From Cupriavidus pauculus (GTDB taxonomy: Bacteria; Pseudomonadota; Gammaproteobacteria; Burkholderiales; Burkholderiaceae): a DNA stretch of 64,000 nt. Position 1 is the stretch's first letter. Each line of letters starts with the position of its first letter. The stretch spans positions 1-64,000 of the forward strand of contig NZ_PJRP01000008.1 of assembly GCF_002858765.1 (NCBI RefSeq), written 5' to 3'. The notes below the pieces were generated by a model. The model saw only the letters and a list, made by a program, of their open reading frames with translations, had not been told where the DNA came from and did no database searches. This document shows, piece after piece, positions 62,944 through 64,000 of the stretch. Both the position numbers and the translations under genes were made by a program.

Positions 62944-63915
62944 TCAGGAAAAGACCTGCGGATTGACGCACGCGGCCCGGTCGGCCGGATGGCCGTCGAG
63001 CCAGCCCAGCACGTTGCGCGCGGCACCGGCGGCCATCGCGGCCAGTGCCGCCGGGGTCGATCCACCAACGTGCGGGGTCAGCACCACGTTTTTCAGCGTC
63101 GCCAGCGGGCTATCCGGCGGCAGCGGTTCGACGGCCATCGTATCGAGCCCGGCGGCGAACAGGCGCCCGTCTTGCAGCGCGGCCACCAGCGCGGTTTCGT
63201 CCACCACCTCGCCGCGCGCCGTATTGATCAGGATCGCCCCCTTCGGCATCTGGCTGAACTGCGCGGCACCGAGCATATTGCGCGTGTGCGGGTTCAGCGG
63301 GACATGCAGGCTCAGCACATCGGCCTGGGGTAGCAATTCCGCCATCGAAGACACCAGCGTCGCACCTTCGACGGGGCTCTGCCGCCCGGCGAGTGCCGGA
63401 TCGAACGCCACCACCTTCATGCCCAGCGCCAGGCCGACGCACGCCACGCGCTGGCCGATCTGGCCAAACCCCACCAGCCCCAGCGTCTTGCCGCACAACT
63501 CGACGCCATCCTGGGCGCGCGCCCACCGGCCGCCGTGCAGTTCGGCATCCATCCAGCCGATACGCCGCGCCGCCGCGAACATCAGCCCCAGCGTCATCTC
63601 GGCCACCGACTGCGCGTTCGCGCCTGGCGTGACGTAGACCGGAATGCCGCGCTGCGTGGCGGTCTGCACATCGATATTGCTGACGCCCACGCCGTGCTTG
63701 GCAATCACCTTGAGCGTGGGACACGATGCGATGGCCTGGGCCGACAGCGCCACCGTGCGCGAGATCACGGCGTCCACCGGCTCGCTGGCCATGATGCGAT
63801 CCACCTCTTGTGCGTCGTCGGGCGACGACAGATAGATGACGCGCGCACCCGCCTGATCCAGCAGTTGCACGCCGGCCGGGGCAAGCCGGGGCGCGGTGAC
63901 GAAAACGGTATGCAT
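62944..63915 (-). CDS. D-2-hydroxyacid dehydrogenase
   Basis: A 323-residue NAD-dependent dehydrogenase. The Rossmann motif is TLGLVGFGQIGQRVA. The catalytic Arg is in INTARGEVVDE, the Glu in AVEPLP and the His in TPHVGGSTP. Substrates may be phosphoglycerate-like or other 2-hydroxy acids; with the RraA-family aldolase and a Bug-type transporter next door, a small 2-oxo-/hydroxy-diacid pathway is likely but unproven. Confidence 0.9.
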   Translation of the reverse strand: MHTVFVTAPRLAPAGVQLLDQAGARVIYLSSPDDAQEVDRIMASEPVDAVISRTVALSAQAIASCPTLKVIAKHGVGVSNIDVQTATQRGIPVYVTPGANAQSVAEMTLGLMFAAARRIGWMDAELHGGRWARAQDGVELCGKTLGLVGFGQIGQRVACVGLALGMKVVAFDPALAGRQSPVEGATLVSSMAELLPQADVLSLHVPLNPHTRNMLGAAQFSQMPKGAILINTARGEVVDETALVAALQDGRLFAAGLDTMAVEPLPPDSPLATLKNVVLTPHVGGSTPAALAAMAAGAARNVLGWLDGHPADRAACVNPQVFS

Positions 63916-63930
63916 GGTATTTCTCTGCGT

Positions 63931-63960
63931 TCAGTCGAGCTTGATTCAGTCGAGCTTGAT
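63931..63960. repeat. 15-bp tandem duplication at the end of the solute-binding protein gene
   Basis: TCAGTCGAGCTTGAT occurs twice in direct succession (63931-63945 and 63946-63960). On the minus strand each copy encodes IKLD-stop, so the stop codon is present twice. Confidence 0.95.
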
Positions 63961-64000
63961 ATGGGCGTCGCGGACCAGGGCACCCCATTTCTGGTGCTCG
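63946..64000 (-). CDS. Bug-type (tripartite tricarboxylate) solute-binding protein, C-terminal end only
   Basis: The minus-strand frame entering from the right edge reads EHQKWGALVRDAHIKLD and stops at 63946. This ending is typical of the TctC/Bug periplasmic binding proteins, which are numerous in Cupriavidus and relatives. The bulk of the gene lies outside the window, so the call is from this tail only. Confidence 0.6.
   Translation of the reverse strand, partial: EHQKWGALVRDAHIKLD

Overview
The window is GC-rich, densely packed DNA with mostly ATG starts, GGAG-type ribosome binding sites and many 1-8 base gene overlaps. Gene content and family resemblance point to a beta-proteobacterium of the Burkholderiaceae, most likely Cupriavidus or a close relative. 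The genus is inferred from family knowledge, not from any search. No tRNA, rRNA, insertion sequence or CRISPR array was seen.

Region 1 (1-14.6 kb, minus strand) is an aryl-polyene (xanthomonadin/flexirubin-like) pigment operon. It has two ketosynthases, a chain-length-factor-like ketosynthase, ketoreductase, dehydratase, two acyl carrier proteins, a ligase fused to a dehydratase domain, a glycosyltransferase, two acyltransferases, a thioesterase, LolA-like and MMPL export proteins, a DUF3261 lipoprotein and a flavin halogenase-like enzyme. The last ketosynthase is cut at about position 127, where the sequence switches abruptly into the middle of an unrelated oxidoreductase gene. Region 2 (14.8-20.5 kb) holds tyrosine/homogentisate catabolism (hmgA-fahA), a small XRE regulator, and a TetR regulator with an alpha/beta hydrolase that share an operator.

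Region 3 (20.5-41.8 kb) is an oxalate-utilisation island. It carries two OxlT-type transporters, oxalyl-CoA decarboxylase (oxc), three formyl-CoA-transferase family genes, an ADP-forming acyl-CoA ligase, a SucCD-like ligase pair, a PanE-like reductase, a fumarylacetoacetase-family protein, a lone PAS protein, two LysR regulators and an FCD-type GntR regulator. Eight near-identical 18-bp palindromic sites (consensus TGATATAYCACATACYRT) lie upstream of oxlT, a 71-codon membrane-protein gene, two frc-like genes, the SucC-like gene, oxc, gntR and panE/terC. Where a -35/-10 pair can be read, the site sits inside the promoter, so a GntR-repressed regulon is the simplest reading.

Region 4 (42.6-52.7 kb) is the phenylacetyl-CoA module: paaX diverging from paaABCDE-paaN-paaK, then a DUF485/ActP acetate-permease pair. 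Region 5 (52.9-64 kb) is mixed metabolism and regulation: an MFS transporter, an enoyl-CoA hydratase family protein, LysR and AraC regulators, a YcaC-type hydrolase, an SRPBCC protein overlapping a 39-codon secreted peptide gene, an aldo/keto reductase, a TSUP permease, a lipocalin, an RraA-family aldolase, a D-2-hydroxyacid dehydrogenase and the C-terminus of a Bug-type solute-binding protein.
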